Source: Pelagibacterium lacus (GTDB taxonomy: Bacteria > Pseudomonadota > Alphaproteobacteria > Rhizobiales > Devosiaceae). From it: a DNA stretch of 64,000 nt. Numbering within the stretch: position 1 is the first letter of the stretch; the number at the start of each line of letters is the position of its first letter. A program made the translations under genes and the position numbers. Location: positions 1 to 64,000 of the forward strand of contig NZ_QQNH01000012.1 of the NCBI RefSeq assembly GCF_003345525.1, read 5' to 3'. Below, one piece after another: positions 7,541 through 16,854 of this stretch. Below the pieces are notes generated by a model. That model was not told the origin of the DNA. It ran no database searches and saw only the letters and a program-made list of their open reading frames with translations.

Positions 7541-9540
7541 TGTTTTCGAAAATTCTCATAGCCAATCGCGGGGAAATCGCCTGCAGGGTGATCAAGACGG
7601 CGCGGAGGATGGGGATCGGGACGGTCGCGGTCTATTCCGATGCGGACCGCGATGGCCTGCATGTGCGGATGGCCGATGAGGCCGTCCATATCGGGGCGGC
7701 GCCGGCCAGCCAGAGCTATCTCGATATCGAAAAGATCGTCGCGGCCTGCAGGGCGAGTGGGGCGCAGGCGGTGCATCCGGGCTATGGTTTCCTCTCGGAG
7801 AACCCGGCCTTTGCTGAAAGGCTGCGGCAGGAGGGGATCTATTTCATCGGGCCGCCGGTAAAGGCCATCGAGGCGATGGGGGACAAGATCACCTCGAAAA
7901 GCATCGCCGCCGAAGCCGGGGTTTCAACCGTTCCTGGGCATATGGGGCTCGTCGCGAACGCGGCCGAGGCACGGCGCATCGCCGGGGCGATCGGCTATCC
8001 GGTGATGATCAAGGCCTCGGGAGGCGGCGGCGGCAAGGGGATGCGGATCGCGCGCTCGGACGGCGAGGTCGCAGAAGCCTTCGAGCGCTCGCAATCGGAG
8101 GCGGCGTCGTCCTTCGGCGACGATCGCATCTTCATCGAGAAATATATCGAGGAGCCGCGCCATATCGAAATCCAGGTGCTTGCCGATGCCATGGGCAATT
8201 GCATCCATCTGGGCGAGCGCGAATGCTCGATCCAGCGGCGCAACCAGAAGGTGATCGAGGAAGCGCCGTCGCCATTCCTCGACCCCGGGACGCGGGCCGA
8301 GATGGGGGCGCAGGCGGTGGCGCTGGCCAAGGCGGTCAATTATGTGAGTGCCGGCACGGTCGAATTCATCGTCGACAAGGACCGCAATTTCTATTTCCTC
8401 GAAATGAACACGCGGCTGCAGGTCGAGCACCCGGTGACCGAACTGGTGACGGGGCTGGACCTGGTCGAGGAGATGCTGCGGATTGCCAATGGCGAGAAGC
8501 TGCGCTGGCGGCAGGAGGATGTCGCGCTCAATGGCTGGGCGATCGAGGCGCGCATCTATGCCGAGGACCCCTATCGCAATTTCCTGCCCTCGACCGGGCG
8601 GCTGAAACGCTATCGCCCGCCGGCCGAGGAGGCCTCGGCGCATCTGGTGGTGCGCAACGACACCGGGGTCTATGAGGGGGCGGAGATCAGTCCCTATTAC
8701 GACCCGATGATCGCCAAGCTGGTCACCTGGGCGCCGGACCGGGCCGAGGCGATCGACGGGTTGTCGGCGGCGCTGGACCAGTTCGTGCTCGAAGGGGTGG
8801 GTAACAATATCCCCTTCGTTGCCAGCGTGCTGGAACAGGAGCGCTTCCGCGCCGGGCGGCTCAGCACCAATTACATCGCCGACGAGTTCCCCGAGGGGTT
8901 TGCCGGCGCGGCGCCGGACGACGAGACACTGCTGGCCTTGGCGGCGCTGGCCTGCCGGGCGGCGTTCCAGCTCGAAACACGGGGCTTTGTCGAGCCGGGC
9001 GCCGTTACCAATGCGCATGTGATCGCCGAGCGCAGCGTCATCATCGATGGGCGGCGGTGGGATTTCTCCATTCCCAAATCCGGCGATTCCTTCGTGCTGA
9101 TGACCGACAAGGGCCAGCCGTTGCTGATCGAGGATGGCTGGCAGCCTGGGGCGAGCCTGACGGCTACCGAAATCGACGGCCGCACCCTCTATGTGCGCAT
9201 GGACCGGATCACCTCGGGATTTCGCATGCGCTATCGCGGGGCGGACCTCGTGGCCAAGGTGGTGCTGCCGCATGTGGCGGATTTGATGGTGCACATGCCG
9301 GAGAAGGCACCGCCCGATCTCAGCCGCTTCCTCATTTGCCCCATGCCGGGGCAGGTGGTGCGGATCGATGTCGCCGAGGGCGAGGTAGTCGAGGAGGGCC
9401 AGACGCTGGCGGTGGTCGAGGCGATGAAGATGGAGAACGTGCTGCGGGCCGAACGGCGGGCGCGGGTGAGCCAGCTCAACGCGGTGGCCGGCGACGTCTT
9501 GGCGGTGGACGCGGTGATCATGGAATTCGAGGCGGTGTGA
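7540..9540 (+). CDS. pccA: Propionyl-CoA carboxylase alpha subunit (biotin carboxylase + BCCP)
   Basis: ATP-dependent carboxylation of biotin for propionyl-CoA carboxylase. Order in the 666 residues: biotin-carboxylase N-domain ([18 protein letters not shown]), ATP-grasp loop [14 protein letters not shown], the [14 protein letters not shown] catalytic segment, a linker domain, then a C-terminal biotinyl domain whose EAMKMEN motif places the biotinylated lysine at about residue 630. The start codon overlaps the DUF559 stop and the gene's own stop overlaps the mutase start, each by 1 nt. A biotin ligase is not in this window. Confidence 0.97.
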   Translation: MFSKILIANRGEIACRVIKTARRMGIGTVAVYSDADRDGLHVRMADEAVHIGAAPASQSYLDIEKIVAACRASGAQAVHPGYGFLSENPAFAERLRQEGIYFIGPPVKAIEAMGDKITSKSIAAEAGVSTVPGHMGLVANAAEARRIAGAIGYPVMIKASGGGGGKGMRIARSDGEVAEAFERSQSEAASSFGDDRIFIEKYIEEPRHIEIQVLADAMGNCIHLGERECSIQRRNQKVIEEAPSPFLDPGTRAEMGAQAVALAKAVNYVSAGTVEFIVDKDRNFYFLEMNTRLQVEHPVTELVTGLDLVEEMLRIANGEKLRWRQEDVALNGWAIEARIYAEDPYRNFLPSTGRLKRYRPPAEEASAHLVVRNDTGVYEGAEISPYYDPMIAKLVTWAPDRAEAIDGLSAALDQFVLEGVGNNIPFVASVLEQERFRAGRLSTNYIADEFPEGFAGAAPDDETLLALAALACRAAFQLETRGFVEPGAVTNAHVIAERSVIIDGRRWDFSIPKSGDSFVLMTDKGQPLLIEDGWQPGASLTATEIDGRTLYVRMDRITSGFRMRYRGADLVAKVVLPHVADLMVHMPEKAPPDLSRFLICPMPGQVVRIDVAEGEVVEEGQTLAVVEAMKMENVLRAERRARVSQLNAVAGDVLAVDAVIMEFEAV

Positions 9541-11657
9541 TGGAGAGGCCGCCGCGGGAGATCTGGTCCCATATCGCACAGACGGAATTGCGTGAGGTTC
9601 CGCTCGATCATCTGCGCCGCGATTATGGGGGAATCGCGGTCGAGCCGGTCTATTTCGGGGCCGATGGCGCGATCCCGGGGGTAGAGCCGTTCACGCGCGG
9701 GGTGCGGGCGACCATGTATGCCAACCGGCCGTGGACGATCCGGCAATATGCCGGCTTCTCGACGGCGGAGGATAGCAACAGATTCTACCGCAAGGCGCTG
9801 GAAGGGGGGCAGAAGGGGCTTTCGGTCGCCTTCGACCTCGCCACCCATCGCGGGTACGACAGCGACCATCCGCGCGTCACGGGCGATGTGGGCAAGGCGG
9901 GCGTGGCCATAGACTCGGTGGAGGACATGAAGATTCTCTTCGAGGGCATTCCGCTCGACAAGATGAGCGTATCGATGACCATGAACGGGGCGGTGATCCC
10001 AGTGCTGGCTATGTTCATCGTCGCGGCGGAGGAGCAGGGGGGGGCGCCGGCCGAGCTTTCGGGGACCATCCAGAACGACATTCTCAAGGAGTTCATGGTC
10101 CGCAACACCTATATTTATCCGCCCCAGCCTTCGATGCGGATCGTAGGCGACATCATTGCCTATACGGCGCGGCACATGCCGAAATTCAACTCGATCTCCA
10201 TCTCCGGCTATCATATGCACGAGGCGGGGGCGACGGCAGTGCAGGAGCTTGCCTATACGCTGGCCGACGGCATGGACTATGTGCGGGCGGCGCAGGCGCG
10301 GGGACTCGATATCGACGCCTTTGCCGGGCGGCTGTCGTTCTTTTTCGGCATCGGGATGAATTTCTTCGTCGAGATCGCCAAGCTCAGGGCGGCGCGGACC
10401 TTGTGGTCGCAGATCATGACCGATCTGGGCGCGCAGGACCCGCGCTCGAAGATGCTGCGCACCCATTGCCAGACCTCGGGTGTTTCGCTCACCGAGCAGG
10501 ACCCCTACAACAATGTGGTGCGCACGGCATTCGAGGCCATGGCGGCGGTGCTGGGGGGCACCCAGAGCCTGCACACCAATTCCTTCGACGAGGCCATCGC
10601 GCTGCCGACCGAAACCTCGGCGCGGATCGCGCGCAACACGCAATTGATCCTGCAGCATGAAACAAGGGTGACCGATGCGGTCGACCCCTTGGGCGGCTCT
10701 TACTATGTCGAGGAACTGACCCGGCAACTGGTGGAGAAGGCGCAGGCCTTGATCGACGAGGTGGAAGCGCGGGGCGGCATGACCGAGGCGGTGCAATCGG
10801 GCGAACCCAAGCTGGCCATCGAACGGGCGGCGGCGCTGCGCCAGGCGGCGATCGACCGGGGCGAGGAGGTGATCGTCGGGGTCAACCGCTATCGCCGCGA
10901 GGCAGAGGAGCCCATCGAAACCCTCGATATCGACAATGCAAGGGTGCGGGCGGCGCAGATCCGGCGGCTGGAAACCGTCCGGGCCGGGCGGGACGAAGCC
11001 GAATGCCGTGCGGCGCTCGACGCCCTGCGCCGTCATGCGGCGAACGCGGAGGGCAATCTACTGGAAGCCGCAATCGGCGCGGCACGGGCACGGGCGACGC
11101 TTGGGGAAATCTCCCAGGCCATGGAGGACGTGTTCGGCCGCTATGGCGCGACGACGCGGGTGCTGTCGGGGGTCTATTCCGAGCGCTATGCGGGTGATCC
11201 GGAATATGAGGCGGTTCGGGAGCGGATCACGGGCTTTGCGGCGGCCAATGGGCGGGCGCCTTCGGTATTCATCGCCAAGATGGGGCAGGACGGGCACGAC
11301 CGGGGCGCCAAGGTGATCGCCACCGCCTTCGCCGATCTGGGGTTCGCCGTCCATATGGGCAGCCTGTTCGAGACGCCGCAGGAAGTGGCGGCGCAGGTCG
11401 GGGCGCTGGCCGCCGATGCGGTGGGAGTCTCCTCGCTGGCGGCCGGGCACAAGACGTTAGTGCCCGAACTGATCGCGGCGCTGCGCGCGCAGGGGCTCGG
11501 CGAGGTCGCGGTGGTGGTGGGCGGGGTGATCCCACCCGCGGACTATGATTTCCTGCGGCAGGCCGGGGTGGTCGATATCTTCGGGCCGGGCACCAATGTG
11601 CTGGAGGCCGCGCTCGCGGTCCTCAATGCCATAGAGGGGAGGCTGAGCAACCGATGA
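9540..11657 (+). CDS. Methylmalonyl-CoA mutase (single-chain, B12-dependent)
   Basis: Rearranges (R)-methylmalonyl-CoA to succinyl-CoA with adenosylcobalamin. The 705-residue single chain carries the TIM-barrel substrate domain ([19 protein letters not shown], then [14 protein letters not shown]) and a C-terminal cobalamin domain with DGHDRG, the DxHxxG motif giving the lower axial His at residue 586. The frame is open further upstream, but the true start is the ATG overlapping the pccA stop, since families begin about 25 residues before the DYGG segment. It is followed directly by the epimerase gene. Rhizobial homologues are called bhbA or scpA; naming varies, so no symbol is given. Confidence 0.96.
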   Translation: MERPPREIWSHIAQTELREVPLDHLRRDYGGIAVEPVYFGADGAIPGVEPFTRGVRATMYANRPWTIRQYAGFSTAEDSNRFYRKALEGGQKGLSVAFDLATHRGYDSDHPRVTGDVGKAGVAIDSVEDMKILFEGIPLDKMSVSMTMNGAVIPVLAMFIVAAEEQGGAPAELSGTIQNDILKEFMVRNTYIYPPQPSMRIVGDIIAYTARHMPKFNSISISGYHMHEAGATAVQELAYTLADGMDYVRAAQARGLDIDAFAGRLSFFFGIGMNFFVEIAKLRAARTLWSQIMTDLGAQDPRSKMLRTHCQTSGVSLTEQDPYNNVVRTAFEAMAAVLGGTQSLHTNSFDEAIALPTETSARIARNTQLILQHETRVTDAVDPLGGSYYVEELTRQLVEKAQALIDEVEARGGMTEAVQSGEPKLAIERAAALRQAAIDRGEEVIVGVNRYRREAEEPIETLDIDNARVRAAQIRRLETVRAGRDEAECRAALDALRRHAANAEGNLLEAAIGAARARATLGEISQAMEDVFGRYGATTRVLSGVYSERYAGDPEYEAVRERITGFAAANGRAPSVFIAKMGQDGHDRGAKVIATAFADLGFAVHMGSLFETPQEVAAQVGALAADAVGVSSLAAGHKTLVPELIAALRAQGLGEVAVVVGGVIPPADYDFLRQAGVVDIFGPGTNVLEAALAVLNAIEGRLSNR

Positions 11658-12079
11658 TCGGCCGGGTCAACCATATCGCCATCGCGGTGCCCGATCTCGA
11701 AAGGGCGGCCCGGCGCTATCGCGACGTGTTGGGGGCGCGGGTTTCGGCGGTGCAGGAGCTGCCCGAGCACGGGGTGCGGGTGGTGTTTGTCGAGGCGGGC
11801 AACACCAAGGTGGAACTGCTTGAGCCCCTGGGGGACGATTCGCCGATCACGGCCTTTCTGGCGCGCAACCCGGATGGCGGCATGCATCACATCTGCTATG
11901 AGGTGACCGATATCGTCATGGCGGTGCGGCGCCTTTCCGAGGAGGGCGCGCGGGTCCTGGGCGACGGGCGGCCGCGCATCGGGGCGCATGGCCTGCCCGT
12001 GGTGTTCCTTCATCCCAAGGATTTCGACGGGACGCTGATCGAACTCGAAGAGGTCAAGCCTGAATTCGAAGCCTCATAG
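11654..12079 (+). CDS. mce: Methylmalonyl-CoA epimerase
   Basis: Interconverts the (S) and (R) forms of methylmalonyl-CoA, linking the carboxylase product to the mutase substrate. It is a 141-residue vicinal-oxygen-chelate protein with the N-terminal NHIAIAV metal ligand (His7), the [10 protein letters not shown] ligand pair in the middle and the C-terminal LIELEEV glutamate. Its ATG overlaps the mutase stop by 4 nt, making it the last gene of the propionate operon. Confidence 0.96.
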   Translation: MIGRVNHIAIAVPDLERAARRYRDVLGARVSAVQELPEHGVRVVFVEAGNTKVELLEPLGDDSPITAFLARNPDGGMHHICYEVTDIVMAVRRLSEEGARVLGDGRPRIGAHGLPVVFLHPKDFDGTLIELEEVKPEFEAS

Positions 12080-12082
12080 GAC

Positions 12083-12097
12083 CTAACCGATCCTTAA
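12083..12097. promoter_or_regulatory. CtrA-like box (CTAA-N7-TTAA)
   Basis: CTAA, seven bases, TTAA: one mismatch from the CtrA full site TTAA-N7-TTAA that drives cell-cycle genes in alphaproteobacteria. It lies just after the mce stop and 25-40 bp before the small basic protein gene, at promoter distance. Confidence 0.3.
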
Positions 12098-12121
12098 TCG
12101 ATGTGGCCTAGGCTCTCGCCC

Positions 12122-12394
12122 ATGACGAGCATCGGCTTCAAGAAGATGAATTGGGTGACCAAGAAATCGGCCTGGCAGGACATCCAGCTTGCCAAGCAGA
12201 AGCGAAAGGCGTCGGCCGAACGCATCAACCGGATGAATTCCGCGGCGGCGGGCTTTCAGGTCGCCCAGACCATGCAGAGCCAGGGCATTGGCGAACTGGC
12301 GGCGCAGAGTGCCCAGAGCCGCTTGCAAACGAAGGTCAAGGAAATGCAGGCCGAGATGGAACAGCAATATGCGAGCTTTTCCAAGCTGGCCTGA
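12122..12394 (+). CDS. Small helical, basic hypothetical protein
   Basis: A 90-residue soluble, Lys/Gln/Ala-rich protein with no Trp-rich or membrane segment, predicted mostly helical (WVTKKSAWQDIQLAKQKRK, then repeated Gln/Ala helices). I do not recognise the family. ATG 12122 is preferred to the in-frame ATG 21 nt upstream because an AGG lies nearby and the longer version starts inside the presumed promoter. It is a single gene, convergent with the SMR gene; the CtrA-like box upstream hints at cell-cycle control (inference). Confidence 0.55.
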   Translation: MTSIGFKKMNWVTKKSAWQDIQLAKQKRKASAERINRMNSAAAGFQVAQTMQSQGIGELAAQSAQSRLQTKVKEMQAEMEQQYASFSKLA

Positions 12395-12414
12395 CCCAAC
12401 TCCTTGTTTTGTCT

Positions 12415-12741
12415 TCAGTGCCCGGCACGCGAGAAGGCGTTGATGACGACGACGCCGGCGATGATCAGCCCCATGCCGATGATGGCGGGCAGGTCGAGGG
12501 CCTGCTTGTAGAGAATCCAGCCCGCCACCGAGATGAGGACGATGCCCAGCCCCGACCAGATGGCATAGGCGATGCCAATGGGCAGCGTCCTCAGGGTAAG
12601 GGACAGGAAATAGAAGGCGGCGGCATAGCCCACGGCAACGATGATCGAGGGCACCAGATTGGTGAAGCCATCGGCGGCCTTGAGGGCCGAGGTGGCGATC
12701 ACTTCGGCGATGATGGCGCAGATGAGATAGACATAGGTCAT
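12415..12741 (-). CDS. SMR-family transporter (EmrE/QacE-like)
   Basis: A 108-residue four-helix small multidrug resistance protein of the inner membrane, which works as a dimer and exchanges protons for cationic substrates. The membrane-embedded glutamate equivalent to EmrE Glu14 is Glu13 (YVYLICAIIAEVIATSALK), and the AIWSGLG motif of helix 3 is present. Its ATG overlaps the murD2 stop by 4 nt, so it is translationally coupled to a peptidoglycan gene. The real substrate is unknown and could include guanidinium, quaternary amines or polyamines. Confidence 0.92.
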   Translation of the reverse strand: MTYVYLICAIIAEVIATSALKAADGFTNLVPSIIVAVGYAAAFYFLSLTLRTLPIGIAYAIWSGLGIVLISVAGWILYKQALDLPAIIGMGLIIAGVVVINAFSRAGH

Positions 12742-14024
12742 GGGGCTTCGCCCCCGAAGATCTGCCGGGCCAGCGCCTTGAAGCGGTCGCCGCGTTCCTC
12801 GAAATTTTTGAACTGGTTGTAGCTCGGGGCGCCGGGCGAGAGGATGACCGTATCGAAGATGCCGCCGGCATTGGCGAGGGCCTGCATGGCCTCGTCCAGC
12901 GTCGAGCATTCGGCGACGGGGATGGCGGTGTTCTCGGCCACCAGCCGGGCCAGCCGCATGCCGGTGACCGGCAGGCAGCACAGCATGGTGACGCTGGTCA
13001 GGCCCATGAGATTGGCGAGGTCGGCATAGTCCTGCTGCCGCTCGTGCCCGCCGGCGATCAGGGCGATCTGGCGGCCCTTATAGGCGGCGAGGGCGACCTT
13101 GGTGGCTTCGGGGGTGGTGGAGATGGAATCGTCGACAAAGAGGATATTGCCGATCTGCAGTTCCTCGAGGCGGTGGGGCAGGGGGATGAAGGCCTCGATG
13201 CCCTTGAAGATGCCCTCGCGCGTCGCTCCGGCGGCCAGCGCGATGGCGGCGGCGAGGCGGGCATTGTCATGATTGTGGGCCCCCTTGAGGCGCGACTTCA
13301 TCGCCGCCATGAGGATGTCGTCGCTGAATTCGATATCGAGCGGGGGGACGTGCCGGGTGCCGGCGGGAATGGCGGCCTTGACGCGCTCGACGGTGGCGGC
13401 CTGCGGGCCGATCGCCACCAGACCGGGGCCCTTGGCGATGAGGTTGAGCTTGTCGCGGTAATAGGTGTCGAGCCCTCCATGCCAGTCCACATGCTCGGGA
13501 TAGAGATTGGAGATCGCCGCGATGTCGGGGGCGAAATCGATGTCGGCGGTCTGGTAGGAGGAGAGTTCGAGGACCACTGTCCGCGCCTTGTCGGCGGCGT
13601 CGAGCGGCGGGATGCCGACATTGCCGGCGAGGATGGCGTCGATCCCCGAATGGGTCAGCATCAGATGGACGAGGGTGGCGGTGGTGGACTTGCCCTTGGT
13701 GCCGGAAATGGCGACCACGGTGCGACCCTCGCGGAAATGGGCGCCCCAGAGATTGAGGTTGGAGGTGACCGGCACGCCCTTGGTCATCGCGGTGCGGAAA
13801 ATGGGCTTATAGAGCGACACGCCGGGGCTCTTGACGATGAGGCCGAAGCGGTCGACGTCATGGGCGGCCTCGGGGGGAATCCAGGTGGCGCCCTCCAGCA
13901 CCGCCTCGCCGTCATCGGTGGTGACGTAGAGGTCGAGTTCGGGATAGCGGCGTTTGAGGAACGCTGCGGTCGAGCGGGCCTCGCGGCCGGCGCCATAGAG
14001 GAGGACGGGACCTTCAATGTGCAT
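12738..14024 (-). CDS. murD2: UDP-MurNAc-L-alanine--L-glutamate ligase (MurD2 type)
   Basis: A Mur ligase of 428 residues related to MurD: Rossmann-like N-terminal domain (GPVLLYGAGREARSTAAFL), ATP loop AISGTKGKSTT, central NLYPEHVDWHGG motif and C-terminal LILSPGAPSYNQFKNFEERG. The GTKGKSTT loop differs from the GTNGKTT of classical MurD. It starts within the end of a murL homologue (11-nt overlap), the arrangement known for MurD2, which adds L-glutamate to UDP-MurNAc-L-Ala before MurL inverts it. On sequence alone a D-Glu-specific MurD cannot be ruled out; the MurL partner is the main argument. No dcw cluster surrounds it. Confidence 0.85.
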   Translation of the reverse strand: MHIEGPVLLYGAGREARSTAAFLKRRYPELDLYVTTDDGEAVLEGATWIPPEAAHDVDRFGLIVKSPGVSLYKPIFRTAMTKGVPVTSNLNLWGAHFREGRTVVAISGTKGKSTTATLVHLMLTHSGIDAILAGNVGIPPLDAADKARTVVLELSSYQTADIDFAPDIAAISNLYPEHVDWHGGLDTYYRDKLNLIAKGPGLVAIGPQAATVERVKAAIPAGTRHVPPLDIEFSDDILMAAMKSRLKGAHNHDNARLAAAIALAAGATREGIFKGIEAFIPLPHRLEELQIGNILFVDDSISTTPEATKVALAAYKGRQIALIAGGHERQQDYADLANLMGLTSVTMLCCLPVTGMRLARLVAENTAIPVAECSTLDEAMQALANAGGIFDTVILSPGAPSYNQFKNFEERGDRFKALARQIFGGEAP

Positions 14025-15369
14025 GGGGAGCCACCGCGTTTTCGACTGAGGCAGGGATGAGGTGTTCGGCGCTGTCGGCCATCAGCTCGGCATGGGCCGC
14101 TTCGAGCCGCGCGGCGCCGTAAAAGGCCTCCAGCTCGGGCCGGAGGGTTTTGACGACGATGGCATCGCGCCAGTCGGGGTGGCCGGCGATGCGCCACAGG
14201 CAGGCGGCGGCCTCGAGAATCTCGCCCACGCATTCCCAGGGCTTGTGCCCGGAGAGCCCGGTCAGCTCGCGATAGGGCGCGACGGCCGCGGGATCGTCGA
14301 GCACGTTGCGGCCGAAAATCTTGATCAGCCGATCGCGGGTCATTTCCGGCGCGAAGATGAGAAAGACGAAATGGCATTTCGGGCACTGGCCGCACCAGAG
14401 TGACCCGTCATGGCCGGCGAGGCGGAAATTGCGGTTGCAGCTGGAAAAGACGTCGTCATAGCGGGTGCTGCGCGCGAAGAGGCGGGCGATGCGGGCCTCG
14501 GAATAGGGGCGCAGCAGGGAGAAATACGCCAGAGCGCCACCAGTGGCCGATGCGAGCGTGTCGCGGATGGCGCGTTCGAAATCGAGGGATTTGGAATATT
14601 GATGATTGGCCTCGCGCCCGTCGAATTCGATATTGCCCTCGCTGGCCGAGCGCTCGTTGGAGAGGACGATGCTGGAATAGCCGTAGAGCAGCGCGGCAAG
14701 GGCGGCGATCATCGAATTGATGGCGGTGGAGGGCACGTGGCCGTTGTAATAGCCCGGCCGGCCGTTGAGCGCGATCATTTCCGGATCGAGAACCCGCTCG
14801 ACGGCGATCAGCGGGTGGCCGGAGCGCTCGGCGGAGGAGAGGATGGGGCCCTTGGGGTTGACGGCGAAAAGGGTCATCTCCGCTCCGGCCGCTTCGAGCA
14901 GCTGGACGCTGACGAGGGAATCCTTGCCGCCGCCGATCAGGACGAGGGTGCGGTCGCCGAGCTCGGGGCGATCGGCGTGCGGGGGAACGGCGTCGCCCGC
15001 GAGGCGCAGCCGGCCGAAGCGCTTGAGATCGTTGCGGGCGTAGAATTCGCCGAGGCCGTTTTCATAGACGTCGATGAGGAAGCGGTGCTGTTCGGCAGTC
15101 AGCGACAGGGCGGTGGCGTCGATATCGAACGGGGCGAGCAGCTTGAAATAGCTCACCCCCAGCACGGCGGCGGTGAGATCGAGCAGGTTGCGAAAGGCCG
15201 CGGTCTGGTCGACGGCGGGGCGCAGGGTTTCGCGGGGGAAACGGAGGATTTCGGTGAAACGGTGCCCGGACAGCCCATAGGTGAACCGCGCTTCGCCGGT
15301 TTCGGGGTCGAAGCGGGGCCTGTCGATGATGAAGCTGATTTCGGTCACTGAACTGCCTTGCGCCCCCAT
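14014..15369 (-). CDS. murL: UDP-MurNAc-L-Ala-L-Glu epimerase
   Basis: ATP-dependent inversion of the terminal L-Glu of UDP-MurNAc-L-Ala-L-Glu to D-Glu, bypassing free D-glutamate and MurI. The roughly 450-residue protein has the features of MurL: a pyrophosphatase-type loop TLVLIGGGKDSLVSV, the SNERSASEGN segment, and a conserved C-terminal block CNRNFRLAG followed by WCGQCPKCHFVFL. ATG 15369 is used; GTG 15348, with AAGG 7 nt upstream, is an equally plausible start. It sits between a phosphoesterase gene and murD2 on the same strand. Confidence 0.88.
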   Translation of the reverse strand: MGAQGSSVTEISFIIDRPRFDPETGEARFTYGLSGHRFTEILRFPRETLRPAVDQTAAFRNLLDLTAAVLGVSYFKLLAPFDIDATALSLTAEQHRFLIDVYENGLGEFYARNDLKRFGRLRLAGDAVPPHADRPELGDRTLVLIGGGKDSLVSVQLLEAAGAEMTLFAVNPKGPILSSAERSGHPLIAVERVLDPEMIALNGRPGYYNGHVPSTAINSMIAALAALLYGYSSIVLSNERSASEGNIEFDGREANHQYSKSLDFERAIRDTLASATGGALAYFSLLRPYSEARIARLFARSTRYDDVFSSCNRNFRLAGHDGSLWCGQCPKCHFVFLIFAPEMTRDRLIKIFGRNVLDDPAAVAPYRELTGLSGHKPWECVGEILEAAACLWRIAGHPDWRDAIVVKTLRPELEAFYGAARLEAAHAELMADSAEHLIPASVENAVAPHAH

Positions 15370-15400
15370 CGGGCGCGGATTTTGAATCACGGGATTGCCG

Positions 15401-16291
15401 CTAATATATGCGCATTTGCAGCCGCATGGCGATGTCGTCGCCAATGCGCTGATAGCCGTATTCGCGCATCATGCACGACCAGGCGGTGCCGACCTTTTCG
15501 ATGCGGAACAGATTGTAGCGCCCCGGCGCGTCATGGCCCTCGGGGGAAGCGGAGGCAGCGGCGACGCCGATGACGGGGATTTCCCCCGCCAGCCCGTCTA
15601 TGGCGTTGATCGAGGAGACGTGGGTATGACCGTGCAGGATCATCTCGGCGCCCACTTGCTGGAGGACGGCGCGGAACGCGCCGGCGTCCCACAATCCCTT
15701 GCGCCGGGAGCTGGCATAGTCGGCATAGGGCGGGTGATGGATCATCACGACGCGGAAATAATTGGCGTCGCCCAGAAGATGCAGCAGCTTGCGCAGCCGC
15801 GCCAATTGCTCGGCCCCGACCTTGCCGGCGGCGAAGAAGGGCGGGGTGGCGATGGCGCTCGACACGCCCACAAGGGCGATATCGCCCAGCCGGCGGACAT
15901 AGGGGAAGGGGTTCTTGTCGAGCGTCTCGCCGCGCATATAGTCACCATAGGCGGCCAGTGCGGTGTCGAGCGCGCCGCGCACATAGGCGTCGTGATTGCC
16001 GGGGATGGCGCAGACCGATTGCGGCGACCCGAGGGCGGCCAGCCAATTGGCGGCGCGGGCCGCCTCGTCGTCGAGGGCCAGATTGACCAGATCGCCGGTG
16101 ATGGCGGTCATGTCGGGCGCCTCGGCCTTGAGATGGGCGATGAGGGCGGAAAGCGTGTCACGCCGCATGCCGCGTCCGCGCTTGAGCTGCCAGTTGAGCC
16201 AGCCGGTGAGGCGCTTGGACATCAGGTCCCGCAGGGCGATTCGGGGCAGCGGGGAGAGGTGGATGTCGGAAATATGGGCGAGCGTGATCAT
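15401..16291 (-). CDS. Calcineurin-like metallophosphoesterase
   Basis: A 296-residue metal-dependent phosphoesterase with the full set of dimetal motifs: DIHLS at the N-terminus, GDLVN, GNHDAY, an HH pair (VVMIHHPPY) and the final HGHTH. It resembles Icc/CpdA-type enzymes, but the substrate (cyclic nucleotide, nucleotide sugar or other) cannot be told. The start is the second Met, just before the ISDIH motif; an upstream ATG adds six residues. It is the first gene of a run with murL, murD2 and the SMR gene, about 30-50 bp before murL, and could act on an envelope precursor (inference). Confidence 0.88.
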   Translation of the reverse strand: MITLAHISDIHLSPLPRIALRDLMSKRLTGWLNWQLKRGRGMRRDTLSALIAHLKAEAPDMTAITGDLVNLALDDEAARAANWLAALGSPQSVCAIPGNHDAYVRGALDTALAAYGDYMRGETLDKNPFPYVRRLGDIALVGVSSAIATPPFFAAGKVGAEQLARLRKLLHLLGDANYFRVVMIHHPPYADYASSRRKGLWDAGAFRAVLQQVGAEMILHGHTHVSSINAIDGLAGEIPVIGVAAASASPEGHDAPGRYNLFRIEKVGTAWSCMMREYGYQRIGDDIAMRLQMRIY

Positions 16292-16389
16292 GGATCGCAC
16301 TATTGCCACGGGCGCTGCGGCAAGAAAATGACCGATTGCCGCAATCGCCGCAATTTGTCATGGGGCGGGTGGACGCATGAGGAGCGCGC

Positions 16390-16854
16390 ATGACCGACTG
16401 GTTCGACCGGCTGAAATTCTCGCTGATGCTGCGGGCCGTGGGGCTCTACAAGCACATGACGCTGGGCGCGCGGGTGGCGGTGGTCATGGAGGGAAAGGTG
16501 CTCATGGTGCGCCACACCTATTCGCCCGGCTGGCAATTGCCCGGCGGCGGGGTCGATCCGGGGGAAACGCTGGAGCAGGCGGGGCGGCGGGAAGTCCTCG
16601 AAGAAACGGGATATGCGGTCGCCGGGCCGATGCGGCTGTTCGCCATGTACCATTCGGTGCTCTATACCGACCGCGACCACGTGGCGCTGTTCGTCGTGGA
16701 GGGCGCCGAGATGGCGCGGGCGTTTGCGCCCGGCCGCGAGATCGCCGAGATCGGCTGGCTGGCGCTCGATGCGCTCCCCGACGATCTCAGCCCGTCCGCG
16801 CGGCGGCGGCTGGCCGAGATCGCCGGAGAGGCGCCCATTCATCCCAATTGGTGA
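16390..16854 (+). CDS. NUDIX hydrolase
   Basis: A 154-residue NUDIX enzyme with a complete box: GGGVDPGETLEQAGRREVLE followed by ETGY, the G-x5-E-x7-REVLEETG pattern that binds magnesium. The N-terminus carries an amphipathic start before the KVLMVRHTYSPGWQLPGGG strand. The nucleoside-diphosphate substrate cannot be inferred. A GAGGAG ribosome site lies 6 nt before the ATG. It ends directly against the convergent hydroquinone reductase gene with no spacer. Confidence 0.9.
   Translation: MTDWFDRLKFSLMLRAVGLYKHMTLGARVAVVMEGKVLMVRHTYSPGWQLPGGGVDPGETLEQAGRREVLEETGYAVAGPMRLFAMYHSVLYTDRDHVALFVVEGAEMARAFAPGREIAEIGWLALDALPDDLSPSARRRLAEIAGEAPIHPNW

Noticed and set aside
7924-9579. 551-codon minus-strand frame
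   Set aside because: Antisense of pccA with no recognisable domain or ribosome site.
9231-11036. 601-codon minus-strand frame
   Set aside because: Lies opposite pccA and the mutase; His/Arg/Gly-rich composition typical of an antisense shadow.
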